Source: Clostridia bacterium (GTDB lineage: Bacteria; Bacillota; Clostridia; Oscillospirales; CAG-272). From it: a stretch of DNA of 43,857 nucleotides. This document shows, one piece after another, positions 24,595 through 32,481 of this stretch (positions are counted from its first letter, which is position 1; each line of letters begins with the position of its first letter). The notes under the pieces are model-generated. The model made no database searches, was not told where the DNA came from, and saw nothing but the letters and a program-made list of their open reading frames with translations. The DNA lies in assembly GCA_017456005.1 (NCBI GenBank), contig JAFTLJ010000078.1:1-43857 (forward strand), given 5' to 3'. The position numbers and the translations under genes were made by a program.

Positions 24595-24690
24595 AAAAAA
24601 TTCCTCTCAAAAAAGTATTATCTGTAAATAAAGTAGCAAAAGTGAAGGATTTTTGTTCAAAAATTTCGGTTGTTTACAAATTGTTAACAA
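24595..24690 (-). promoter_or_regulatory. Leader B: shared upstream module of the LRR lipoprotein gene
   Basis: The blocks GTTAACAATTTGTAAACAA (24688-24670), TTGAACAAAAA and TTTACAGATAATACTTTT repeat leader A in order and spacing. In this copy the first block extends to an 18-bp palindrome CAAATTGTTAACAATTTG. From 24691 to 24841 I see only AT-rich DNA with no gene. Confidence 0.55.
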
Positions 24691-24841
24691 TTTGCGAGCA
24701 TTTTCACGATTGATAATTTATTATATCACGAATAGCGCTTTCTTTTCAATAACCAAACGGTTGAAAGGCCTAAACTGTTCGGTGAATTTTGAATTTTTTT
24801 CGCTTCAAAAGTTAAAAATCATTTAAATCTGCCAAAGTCAC

Positions 24842-24870
24842 TTGACTTTTTGTGCTTAAAATACTAAAAT
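24842..24870 (+). promoter_or_regulatory. Promoter of htpG
   Basis: TTGACT (24842-24847) and TAAAAT (24865-24870) with 17-nt spacer. No CIRCE inverted repeat (TTAGCACTC-N9-GAGTGCTAA) is seen, so HrcA control is not indicated. Confidence 0.7.
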
Positions 24871-24916
24871 TTGTTTTAATAATAAAAATAAATTCTCACG
24901 AAAGGAATACAAACAA

Positions 24917-26833
24917 ATGGAAAAGAAAGCATTTAAAACCGAATCCAAAAAAATGCTGGATATGATGATAAACTCCATCTATACCCACAAGGAAATCTTC
25001 CTGCGCGAGCTTATTTCCAACGCGAGCGACGCTATCGATAAGCGTGCGTTCCGCGCACTTACGGAAAGCGCGCTCGGGCTCGACAGAAGCGAGTATGCCA
25101 TCGAAATAGCACTCGATAAGGATGCGCGCACCATCACTCTGCGCGACAACGGCTGCGGTATGACACAGGACGAGCTGGAAAACAACCTAGGCACTATCGC
25201 AAAAAGCGGCTCGCTCGATTTCAAAAAGGAAAACGGCAAGCAGGACGGCATAGATATCATCGGTCAGTTCGGCGTAGGATTTTACTCTGCGTTTATGGTG
25301 AGCGATAAAATAACGGTCAAAAGCCGCGCTTTGGGCGCAGACAGCGCATATGTTTGGGAAAGCGAGGGTGCCGACGGCTACACAATAGAGCCTTGCGCAT
25401 ATGCCCCCTACGGCTCCAAGATCACTCTCCACGTAAAGGAAGACACGGAAGAGGAAAAATACGGCGAATTTCTTGAGGAATACCGCCTGCGCGAGCTCGT
25501 GAAAAAATATTCCGATTACATCCGCTACCCCATAAAAATGGAAGTGCAAAAAACACGCTATACAAAGAGCGAAAACGAGGATGGCACACCCGCAAGCGAA
25601 GAGCCGAAATACGAAACGTATACAGAGGTTGAAACGCTCAACAGCATGGTTCCGATATGGCACAAAAACTCCTCTGAAGTAAGCGAAGAAGAATATGCAA
25701 ACTTCTATATGGAAAAATACTATGATTACCAGGCGCCCGCAAAGGTCATCCGTTCCAAATCCGAGGGCACCGTTTCCTACGAAACGCTCCTTTTCATCCC
25801 CGCCAAAGCACCCTTTAACTACTATTCCAAGGATTTTGAAAAGGGCCTGCAGCTTTACTCCGGCGGCGTTATGATCATGGAAAAATGCGCAGATATTTTG
25901 CCCGATTACTTCAACTTCGTAAAAGGTCTTGTAGACAGCGAAGATTTCTCGCTCAATATCTCCCGTGAAATGCTTCAGCACGATTACCAGCTAAAGGCTA
26001 TTGCAAAATCGCTCGAAAAGAAGATAAAGACCGAGCTCGGAAAATTCCTTGCGAACGAAAGAGAAAAATACGAAGCCTTCTTCAGCGAATTCGGTTCCCA
26101 GCTCAAATACGGCGTATACGCAGATTTCGGTAAGTACAAAAAGGACCTGCAGGATCTTCTTATGTTCAAATCCTCTGCGGAAAAGAAATACGTTACGCTT
26201 AAAGAATACGTTTCCCGTATGGGCGAGGAACAGAAGGCCATATACTACGCTTGCGGCGAAACGCTCGAGCTTATAGAAATGCTGCCGAAAACGGAAGCTG
26301 TTAAAGCAAAGGGCTTTGAAGTGCTCTACCTCACGGAAAACATAGACGAATTTGCTATCCGCTCCCTTGAAGAGTACGAAGGCAAAAAGTTCATCAACGT
26401 ATGCGACGATAAGCTCGATATTTCCACAGACGAAGAAAAGGCGAAAATCGAAGAAGAAAACAAAAACGCCACAGAGCTTCTCACGTTTATGAAGGACAGC
26501 ATCGGTGAAGCAAGCGTGAACGCCGTTCGTTTCACAAACACACTCAAAGATCACCCCGTGTGCCTTTCCAGCGAGGGTAATATCTCTACGGAAATGGAAA
26601 AAGTTCTTTCCCAGATGCCCGGCAATATGGGCGGCGCACCCAAGGCGGAAACCGTGCTTGAAATCAACGGTGCGCACACCGTTGCAGGCAAGCTCAAAGA
26701 CCTTTTTGCCGCGGGCGAAAAGGAAAAAGTCGGCGAATATGCAAAAATACTTTATATGGTAGCGCGCCTTATAAGCGGCTTGCCCGTAGAAAACCCCACA
26801 GAGCTTGCTGCCAAGGTTTGCGAGCTTATGTAA
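24917..26833 (+). CDS. htpG: Hsp90-family molecular chaperone HtpG
   Basis: A 638-residue ATP-dependent chaperone in the cytoplasm that remodels client proteins. The N-terminal GHKL ATPase motifs are all present: ELISNASDAIDKRAF at about 31-45, DNGCGMT at about 79-85 and GQFGVGFYSAFMV at about 115-127. The middle domain contains the catalytic-loop region SLNISREMLQHD near 345, and the C-terminal dimerisation region ends at 638. Length matches bacterial HtpG. An AAAGGA site precedes ATG 24917. Codon bias resembles ileS and guaA, fitting good expression. Confidence 0.97.
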   Translation: MEKKAFKTESKKMLDMMINSIYTHKEIFLRELISNASDAIDKRAFRALTESALGLDRSEYAIEIALDKDARTITLRDNGCGMTQDELENNLGTIAKSGSLDFKKENGKQDGIDIIGQFGVGFYSAFMVSDKITVKSRALGADSAYVWESEGADGYTIEPCAYAPYGSKITLHVKEDTEEEKYGEFLEEYRLRELVKKYSDYIRYPIKMEVQKTRYTKSENEDGTPASEEPKYETYTEVETLNSMVPIWHKNSSEVSEEEYANFYMEKYYDYQAPAKVIRSKSEGTVSYETLLFIPAKAPFNYYSKDFEKGLQLYSGGVMIMEKCADILPDYFNFVKGLVDSEDFSLNISREMLQHDYQLKAIAKSLEKKIKTELGKFLANEREKYEAFFSEFGSQLKYGVYADFGKYKKDLQDLLMFKSSAEKKYVTLKEYVSRMGEEQKAIYYACGETLELIEMLPKTEAVKAKGFEVLYLTENIDEFAIRSLEEYEGKKFINVCDDKLDISTDEEKAKIEEENKNATELLTFMKDSIGEASVNAVRFTNTLKDHPVCLSSEGNISTEMEKVLSQMPGNMGGAPKAETVLEINGAHTVAGKLKDLFAAGEKEKVGEYAKILYMVARLISGLPVENPTELAAKVCELM

Positions 26834-26843
26834 AATACAAAGC

Positions 26844-26875
26844 AAAAAACAGAGGCAAAAACCTCTGTTTTTTGT
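26844..26875 (+). terminator. Terminator of htpG; left copy of a repeated hairpin
   Basis: AAAAACAGAGG-caaaaa-CCTCTGTTTTT. The central 28 nt (26845-26872) are identical to 27534-27561. It is preceded by ATACAAAGCAAAAAA, which also precedes the hairpins near 31135 and 32776. Confidence 0.9.
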
Positions 26876-26913
26876 TTGCAAAATTTGATTTTTTCAGAGA
26901 TATAAATTCCGCA

Positions 26914-27132
26914 TCAAAATAGTTTTTTGGGCGTATCTGTAAGACCCGCTAAATAATCAAGGCTGACATTATAGAATTTTGCAAGTTTAATATATTTGTC
27001 TATACCCATCATTTGAACCCCTCGTTCGTAACGGCTGTATTGAGTTTGCTGTATACCCAAATACTTCGCGATCGTTTCTTGTTTAATATCGTTATCTTCC
27101 CTAATATGTCTTAATCTTTCATAGTGATTCAT
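26914..27132 (-). CDS. Small Xre-family regulator
   Basis: A TTG at 27150 could extend the frame, but the ATG at 27132 has an AGGTGG site and starts the family at the usual MNHYERLRHIREDNDIKQET, giving 72 residues. It is a complete HTH: IAKYLGIQQTQYSRYERGVQ, then IDKYIKLAKFYNVSLDYLAG. It has no other domain. It faces a second HTH gene across 132 bp that holds repeated AAGTACTAT sites, a likely operator. The pair is AT-rich and lies between two identical hairpins. Confidence 0.85.
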   Translation of the reverse strand: MNHYERLRHIREDNDIKQETIAKYLGIQQTQYSRYERGVQMMGIDKYIKLAKFYNVSLDYLAGLTDTPKKLF

Positions 27133-27180
27133 ATTATTTTTCCACCTCAACTATTATTTATAAAACATTATATACAGAAT

Positions 27181-27221
27181 TTAAAAGTACTATTGACTTT
27201 TGAACTTATAAGTACTATAAT
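27181..27221 (+). promoter_or_regulatory. Promoter and operator between the divergent HTH genes
   Basis: TTGACT (27193-27198) and TATAAT (27216-27221) are 17 nt apart and drive the rightward gene. TTAAAAGTACTAT (27181-27193) and TTATAAGTACTAT (27206-27218) are direct repeats 25 bp apart, each with the palindrome AGTACT; they cover the -35 and -10 edges. On the minus strand a TATAAT near 27176-27171 could serve the leftward gene. Confidence 0.65.
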
Positions 27222-27264
27222 GTATTCAATTATCACGCTGTAAGACATAAAGGAGCACATTTTT

Positions 27265-27528
27265 ATGAAAGAAACAGATTCAAAAACCCAGCTTGAAAAT
27301 TTTCTTTATAATATAGCATTTTTGCGAAAATACTATGGATATTCAAAAACAAAAATGTCAAAAATTTTGGGTATAGGCACAAAAACGCTCAGCAAAATCG
27401 AAAGCGGAATTTTGCCACCACGCCTTGATGCAAAAGTCTTTTTAAAAACAAAAATTCATTTCGGTATATCGGTAAATATTATGTTTTTGAAACGTATTTC
27501 CGAAAAAGATATTAATACCCCGATATAA
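27265..27528 (+). CDS. Small HTH protein
   Basis: An 87-residue HTH protein with a good AAAGGAG site. Residues 8-65 read as an Xre-like fold (FLYNIAFLRKYYGYSKTKMS, KILGIGTKTLSKIESGILPP), but the second half is short and ends INIMFLKRISEKDINTPI-like without the usual YGVSxDYLLG tail. It is divergent from the Xre gene at 26914 and probably under its control. Function and partner are unknown; it may be a phage- or plasmid-type control protein. Confidence 0.7.
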   Translation: MKETDSKTQLENFLYNIAFLRKYYGYSKTKMSKILGIGTKTLSKIESGILPPRLDAKVFLKTKIHFGISVNIMFLKRISEKDINTPI

Positions 27529-27533
27529 CAAAT

Positions 27534-27561
27534 AAAAACAGAGGCAAAAACCTCTGTTTTT
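27534..27561. terminator. Right copy of the repeated hairpin; bidirectional terminator
   Basis: A 28-nt exact copy of the htpG terminator core. It closes the small HTH gene rightward and the GH36 gene (stop at 27580) leftward. Confidence 0.85.
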
Positions 27562-27579
27562 ACTTTATTAGATTTTTCA

Positions 27580-29796
27580 TCATTCACCGACTTTTGTCAT
27601 TTTATAAACAAAAGTTTTAAAGTCGCCAGGCATCTTTTCATCCGCCGTTTTAAGCGGAAGCACCAAACCAACGCGCATTATAGCTGCGCCGGAAAGGCGG
27701 AGGCAAAGGTCGTATTCTTTGTTTACGACCTCGTAAACGGCTTTTTCATCGAGTCCGCGCGGGAAAATACGCTTGTGCTCGTCGTTCGGGCGGCAAAGCG
27801 CGCGCATAGCAGTTATATGAGAGCTCTTTTTATCCCCCGAAACGAGCTGCATCGCAAAATAGTTCGAATCGAACGTGCTTTCCAGGCGGTATAGGTCGCC
27901 GTGCAGCACGAGCTCTTCCATTTCGTGATAATCAGCCACCTGTGTTTTTACCTCTTCCAGCTCCTCGGGCGTTATCTTCGTCGTATCAAGCTCGTAGCCC
28001 GTAGCGCCGAGGTGCGCTATATCTGCACGTGTTTTGAAGGGCGTTGTTCTGCTCGTCTGGTGGTTGGGGCAGATAGACGTGTGGCAGGAGATTGCCGAAA
28101 GCGGATAGAAGATGGAAGTACCATGCTGAATTTGCGTGCGCATATATGCGTCTGTATCGTCGCTCGCCCAAATTTGCGGGAAATAGTAGAGTATCGCAGG
28201 GTCAAAGCGTCCGCCGCCGCCCGCGCACCCCTCGAAGAAAACGTTCGGGAAGCCATTTACAAGGCGTTCGCAAATGTCGTAAAGACCGAGCGCATAGCGG
28301 TGGTGCATTTCCTGCTGTTTTTCCGCAGGAAGCGCACGGGAAAAGTTTTCCGTAACAGCGCGGTTGAAATCCCACTTAACGTAGTCTATTTCGTTTTCGC
28401 GCAGTATCTTGGAAACAGCCTCTACGATGTAATCGCGCACGTCGGCACGCGTTATGTCCAGCACGAGCTGGCGGCGCGAAACACAGGGCTCCGCACCCGG
28501 CACGGATATCGCCCAATCGGGGTGTGCGCGGTAAAGGTCGCTGTCGGGGTTGACCATTTCGGGCTCGAACCAAATGCCGAATTTAAAGCCCGCTTCGTGA
28601 ACGTAATCTATAACGGGCGTAAGACCTTCAGGGTAAACATCGGGGCTTACCACCCAGTCGCCAAGGCCCGCGCGGTCGTTTCTTCGCGCACCAAACCAGC
28701 CGTCGTCGAGCACGAACGTATCTATGCCCGTGCCGCGCACGGCATCTATGATAGGCAAAAGGCGCGCGGGGGAGGGGTCAAAATACACGGCTTCCCAGCT
28801 ATTGATAACAACGGGGCGCGGCACGTTTGCAAAGCGCGGATTTATAAGGTATTTTCTGTATGCATCGTGGTATGCGCGCGACATACCGCCTATACCCTCG
28901 TCGGAGTATGCGAGCACCGCTTCGGGCGTGGCAAAGGTTTCGCCCACGCCGAGCACCCAGGCAAAATCGAAATCGTTTATACCACCCGTAAGGCGCGTGT
29001 AGCCCTTTGTGCTTACCTGTGCTTTAAGAGCAAAAGATGAGGAATATACAAGGTTTACGCCGAGTGCGTTTCCGCTGTGCTCTGTGGTGTCTTTATTGAG
29101 CAGGGCGAAAGCGGGCGCGTGGCGGCGCGTGGAGGAAGCGGATTTTTCGTCTATGCAGAAGGTGCCGTGCGCGAGCGGCGTGCGCTCGGGGCGCTCTTCC
29201 CTCGCCCAAGCGTTTTCGAGCGTTAGAAGATCGTGCTCTGCGCCGTAAACGTCTATGGCAAAGCTATATGCGCGCAAAAGCTTCACAGCCTCGCCCGTGC
29301 GGTTTTCAACCTCCATATGGCGGCATACAACGTCTGCATCGTCGTATACGGTGTAGAAAAGATGCACGCGCATTTCGGAATTTTTATCTTTCAGCGTAAG
29401 CTTAAGCGTCTGTCCGCCGCGCAGCGAGGGCATACCGGGAATAGCCGGCTTTTTCGCCAAAATTTCGTGCGTTTCATAGAGAAATTCATTTAGCCTGCTG
29501 CCGTTTGCAAAAAGCATCTGGAAGGAGCATTCGCGGAATTCGCCGTTGCCGTACATAGAAAATTCGCTGCGGTATACGTTGTAGGATTTGCCGCCGGCGT
29601 GTACCTGCCCCGGTATAGCCGCTTCCGCGGAATCGCCTATGTTTGCTTCATAGGTATATCCCAGCTCGTCGCGCCCTATGCGCGTGCCGAAATAGTAATG
29701 TTCGGGAAAGCCCGTGAAGTTTATGCCGAAAATGTATGAAATGTTCTTTCCCTCAAGATAGAACATTTTTGTTTCTTCGTTAAAAAATATAGCCAT
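27580..29796 (-). CDS. GH36 alpha-galactosidase, cytoplasmic
   Basis: The frame is open upstream, but ATG 29796 has an AAGAGGTG site and lies right after the promoter, giving 738 residues. It hydrolyses alpha-galactosides such as melibiose and raffinose. The N-terminal beta-sandwich spans to about 320; then come VINSWEAVYFDPS and FVLDDGWFGAR, the nucleophile D476 in YVKWDFNR, CAGGGGRFDPA, and the acid/base D546 in ASDDTDAYMR. These are the known GH36 catalytic positions by family analogy. No signal peptide is present. It is monocistronic with its own promoter. The neighbours (ADP-ribosylglycohydrolase, HTH pair) do not form a raffinose operon. Confidence 0.95.
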   Translation of the reverse strand: MAIFFNEETKMFYLEGKNISYIFGINFTGFPEHYYFGTRIGRDELGYTYEANIGDSAEAAIPGQVHAGGKSYNVYRSEFSMYGNGEFRECSFQMLFANGSRLNEFLYETHEILAKKPAIPGMPSLRGGQTLKLTLKDKNSEMRVHLFYTVYDDADVVCRHMEVENRTGEAVKLLRAYSFAIDVYGAEHDLLTLENAWAREERPERTPLAHGTFCIDEKSASSTRRHAPAFALLNKDTTEHSGNALGVNLVYSSSFALKAQVSTKGYTRLTGGINDFDFAWVLGVGETFATPEAVLAYSDEGIGGMSRAYHDAYRKYLINPRFANVPRPVVINSWEAVYFDPSPARLLPIIDAVRGTGIDTFVLDDGWFGARRNDRAGLGDWVVSPDVYPEGLTPVIDYVHEAGFKFGIWFEPEMVNPDSDLYRAHPDWAISVPGAEPCVSRRQLVLDITRADVRDYIVEAVSKILRENEIDYVKWDFNRAVTENFSRALPAEKQQEMHHRYALGLYDICERLVNGFPNVFFEGCAGGGGRFDPAILYYFPQIWASDDTDAYMRTQIQHGTSIFYPLSAISCHTSICPNHQTSRTTPFKTRADIAHLGATGYELDTTKITPEELEEVKTQVADYHEMEELVLHGDLYRLESTFDSNYFAMQLVSGDKKSSHITAMRALCRPNDEHKRIFPRGLDEKAVYEVVNKEYDLCLRLSGAAIMRVGLVLPLKTADEKMPGDFKTFVYKMTKVGE

Positions 29797-29829
29797 AAGA
29801 CACCTCTTATTGTTTTTTATATTGCCTAA

Positions 29830-29858
29830 ATAATACCATTTTCTCGCCGCAAAGTCAA
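29830..29858 (-). promoter_or_regulatory. Promoter of the GH36 gene
   Basis: Minus strand TTGACT (29858-29853) and TATTAT (29835-29830), 17-nt spacer. Confidence 0.8.
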
Positions 29859-29908
29859 CATCAGCGTTCAAAACTTACAAAAAAATACGGCAATTTTTCC
29901 GAAAATTA

Positions 29909-29937
29909 TTGCATAACGCAAAAGACTATGGTATAAT
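29909..29937 (+). promoter_or_regulatory. Promoter of the ADP-ribosylglycohydrolase gene
   Basis: TTGCAT (29909-29914) and TATAAT (29932-29937), 17-nt spacer. A small hairpin TTTGC-ttttgta-GCAAA lies in the leader near 29950-29968. Confidence 0.75.
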
Positions 29938-29998
29938 ATACCACAAGAGGTTTGCTTTTGTATGCAAACGAAATATTTAAATCGGAGGATTATAAATT

Positions 29999-31120
29999 AT
30001 GTACATTAACAATGATGCTCTTCAGCCCGATACGTTGGAAGAAATACTTGCCCTTCGTCCCGAAGGCGCAGATGTTGCCCCCCAGAAGGTAGAAGACCTT
30101 TACAACCGTATGAAAGGTGCTCTTATAGGTCGTTTTGCAGGTTGCGTTCTCGGTATTCCCGTAGAAATGTATTCCGTTGCAAGAATGCAGGCCGTTGCTA
30201 TCGAAAGCGGTATGGAATTCCCGCCCCAGACATATTGGAAAGGCACAGACCAGCCCGAAAAGGTTCACTACCAGACAAACCTCAGAACAGAATATCTCGA
30301 ACAGAACATCAACAAAGTTCCTGTAGATGATGATATTACATACGTTATCCTCAACCTTCTCTGCCTTGAAAAATACGGCAAGAACTACACGGTAGAAGAT
30401 ATGGGCAAGCTTTGGCTCGATATTCTTCCCATCGCTTGCACAGCAGAAGACGAAGCTCTCCAGCAGATGCGTGCCGGCACAAGAGCTGAATGTGCCGCTA
30501 ACTTCAACAACTACGTAGAGCTTATCGGTGCGGCTATCCGTGCGGACGCTTTCGGTTACGTTGAAGCGGGCAACCCCGTTGCAGCAGCTAAACTTTCCTA
30601 CAACGATGCTTACCTCACACACAGAAAGAACGGTATCTACGGCGAAATGTTCTGCGCGGCGGCTGTTGCAGCAGCGTTCACGGCAGAAACTCCTCTCGAT
30701 GCTATCAAAGTTGCTATGAAACAGATGCCGAAAGAATCCGAGCTCTACCAGGCGCTCGAATGGGCATTCTCTGTTGAAGATAAAGTTACAAACTACCTCC
30801 GCGCACGCGAGCTCCTCGATGAAAAATTCAAGAGAATGAGCCCCGTTCACACAATCAACAATATGTGCGCTATCGTATTCTCCTTCATGCTCGGCGGCAA
30901 CGACTTCCAGAAGTGCATAAGCGAATGCATCGCAATCGGTCTTGACAACGACTGCACAGGCGCAACGGTTGGTTCCATCGCAGGTGCTTGCCTCGGTTTC
31001 GACGCTATCCCCGAATACTGGTACAAGAACTTCAACAACACAGTTTGCACATACCTCACAGGTTATGCAGAAGTTGCGCTCGATGACGTTATCGACAGAT
31101 TCGTTAAGCTCAACGGTTAA
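29999..31120 (+). CDS. ADP-ribosylglycohydrolase (DraG-like) family protein
   Basis: A 373-residue protein of the DraG/ARH fold, which removes ADP-ribose from modified proteins or small molecules with the help of two Mg ions. The N-terminal MKGALIGRFAGCVLGIPVEM (38-57) is the family opening; metal-ligand motifs are D110-DD112 in VPVDDDITYVI and D316-N-D318 in IGLDNDCTGATVGSIAGACL. The spacing is right for the family, and the key acidic residues are present. A GGAGGA site precedes ATG 29999. Codon use is as biased as in ileS and guaA, so it is probably well expressed. No ADP-ribosyltransferase gene is nearby and the substrate is unknown. Its last 28 bases are duplicated at 32735. Confidence 0.85.
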   Translation: MYINNDALQPDTLEEILALRPEGADVAPQKVEDLYNRMKGALIGRFAGCVLGIPVEMYSVARMQAVAIESGMEFPPQTYWKGTDQPEKVHYQTNLRTEYLEQNINKVPVDDDITYVILNLLCLEKYGKNYTVEDMGKLWLDILPIACTAEDEALQQMRAGTRAECAANFNNYVELIGAAIRADAFGYVEAGNPVAAAKLSYNDAYLTHRKNGIYGEMFCAAAVAAAFTAETPLDAIKVAMKQMPKESELYQALEWAFSVEDKVTNYLRARELLDEKFKRMSPVHTINNMCAIVFSFMLGGNDFQKCISECIAIGLDNDCTGATVGSIAGACLGFDAIPEYWYKNFNNTVCTYLTGYAEVALDDVIDRFVKLNG

Positions 31121-31167
31121 TTCAATACAAAGCAAAAAACCTCCGAAAAATCGGAGGTTTTTTTGTT
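31093..31167 (+). repeat. Left 75-bp direct repeat flanking the AT-rich islet
   Basis: Begins in the last nine codons of the ADP-ribosylglycohydrolase gene (CGACAGATTCGTTAAGC and onward) and runs through its terminator. The copy at 32735-32808 matches with two substitutions and one missing A. Confidence 0.9.
31135..31164. terminator. Bidirectional terminator
   Basis: AAAAACCTCCGA-aaaa-TCGGAGGTTTTTTT ends the rightward ADP-ribosylglycohydrolase gene and, read leftward, lies immediately behind the LRR gene stop at 31166. Confidence 0.9.
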
Positions 31168-32359
31168 AATAATTATTTTGTTTTTCAATATAAATATTCC
31201 ATTGCAGGCTTCTGTCGTTACATTTTACCGTAACAGGGTAAGCCATATACCTCATTTCTTTTTGCAAATTCCAACCATTCATAGCTTCCAAGACTCTGTC
31301 ATAATAGATATACCCTTTATAATATAACTCCATAAGATAATCAATTTGTTGTGGATATTCCTTTTGAATTGATTCCCAATTTGAAGAACTACCACCATAA
31401 TTTATTTTTTTCAGTGATGTGCAATCTTCAAAAGTTCCATATCCTATATCTGTAACATACTTTCCTATTGATATTTCAACCAAATCAGTGCAATTTTCAA
31501 AAGCATAATCACCAATAGTATTCAGATTTTTTGGTAATGATATTTTTTTGATAGAAGTACAACTTCTGAACGCTCCGGTTTCAATAGCAACTATATCATT
31601 GGAAAATGATACTGTTTTTAACTTCGAACAACCATAAAATGCTGATTCCCCAATAGTTTCTACACCATCGGGAATAGATATTTTCTTTAAAGATGTACAT
31701 TTGGTAAAAATCCCATTAGGAAGTGTTTTTATTTTTTTAGGAATATCTATACTTTCCAGTTTTTCGCATTCATAAAATGCATATTCTGAAATTTTTGTAA
31801 TGCTATCCGGCAGTCTAACTGATTTTAATTTTATACAACCTGAAAAAGCTTCCTTACCAATAAATTCTGTACCTTCTTTAATCACAACTTTTTCCAATTT
31901 TATGCATTTTGAAAATGCTCTTTCATCAATTAGCGTTACAGAATCAGGAATCACTACGGTTTGGATGAACTCATTTTCCAAAAATGCATCTTCACCTATT
32001 GTTTGTACAGGGAAATCATTATATTTTTTCGGAATTACAATTTTTTTATCTTTACAGGTACCGATACCAGTGACAACATAACATTTATTATAATCGTCAA
32101 AAACATATTCAAGTCCATCGCTTGAGCTACTGAAGTTAGCAATAAATACAATAATCAAAAATATAGCAGCAACTGCAAATATAAGTTTATGTTTACCCAA
32201 AATATTTTTTATATTAGTTTTTTTGTTTTTTCCAGATAAATCAAACTTACAGTATGGACAAAACGGCCAACGATTGTCAATACTCTTTCCGCACCTAGGG
32301 CACATCAATTTTTCATCTGAATTGGCATTATCCAATTTCAAATTTTCTTGTTCATTCAT
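31166..32359 (-). CDS. Zinc-ribbon, membrane-anchored BspA-type LRR protein
   Basis: The GTG in the ribosome binding site could be read as start; MNEQENLKLDN after GGAGTGATTTTT is preferred, giving 397 residues (start position certain to within a base or so). Residues 20-42 form a zinc ribbon (CPRC and CPYC pairs); residues 60-78 a membrane helix (KLIFAVAAIFLIIVFIAN). Then SSSDGLEYVFDDYNKCYVVT and GIGTCKDKK open about nine LRR_5 repeats (IGEDAFLENEFIQTVVIPDS and so on), ending in PVTVKCND. The opening module and the PVTV end match the LRR lipoprotein at 22438, so the two are paralogues with different anchors. The gene is much more AT-rich than its neighbours and is the main cargo of the repeat-flanked islet. 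Confidence 0.85.
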   Translation of the reverse strand: MNEQENLKLDNANSDEKLMCPRCGKSIDNRWPFCPYCKFDLSGKNKKTNIKNILGKHKLIFAVAAIFLIIVFIANFSSSSDGLEYVFDDYNKCYVVTGIGTCKDKKIVIPKKYNDFPVQTIGEDAFLENEFIQTVVIPDSVTLIDERAFSKCIKLEKVVIKEGTEFIGKEAFSGCIKLKSVRLPDSITKISEYAFYECEKLESIDIPKKIKTLPNGIFTKCTSLKKISIPDGVETIGESAFYGCSKLKTVSFSNDIVAIETGAFRSCTSIKKISLPKNLNTIGDYAFENCTDLVEISIGKYVTDIGYGTFEDCTSLKKINYGGSSSNWESIQKEYPQQIDYLMELYYKGYIYYDRVLEAMNGWNLQKEMRYMAYPVTVKCNDRSLQWNIYIEKQNNY

Positions 32360-32387
32360 AAAAATCACTCCTTAAAATATAGTCTTT

Positions 32388-32408
32388 TTGACATTCAGTG
32401 AATGTCAA
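32388..32408. promoter_or_regulatory. Palindromic operator between the islet genes
   Basis: TTGACATT and AATGTCAA arms surround a short centre, making a near-perfect 21-bp inverted repeat (coordinates to within a base). A further half-site, AATGTCA, lies at about 32453-32459. TTGACA is itself -35-like in both directions. It probably binds the Xre protein encoded to the right. TATAAT near 32429-32434 may be the rightward -10. Confidence 0.6.
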
Positions 32409-32481
32409 TTGTGATTGAATTATATCATATAATGATTATATTGTCAAGCACTAAATGTCAAAAATCACGGGTGGGCTTTTT

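Noticed and set aside
24842-24916. HrcA/CIRCE or CtsR control of htpG
   Set aside because: Neither the CIRCE inverted repeat nor the CtsR heptad repeat is visible before the gene.
32330-32369. A possible frameshift at the N-terminus of the zinc-ribbon LRR gene
   Set aside because: My base count in the A/T runs there was ambiguous by one, and the frame beginning MNEQENLKLDN reads cleanly into CPRCG with a good ribosome site, so I treat the gene as intact and its start coordinate as approximate.
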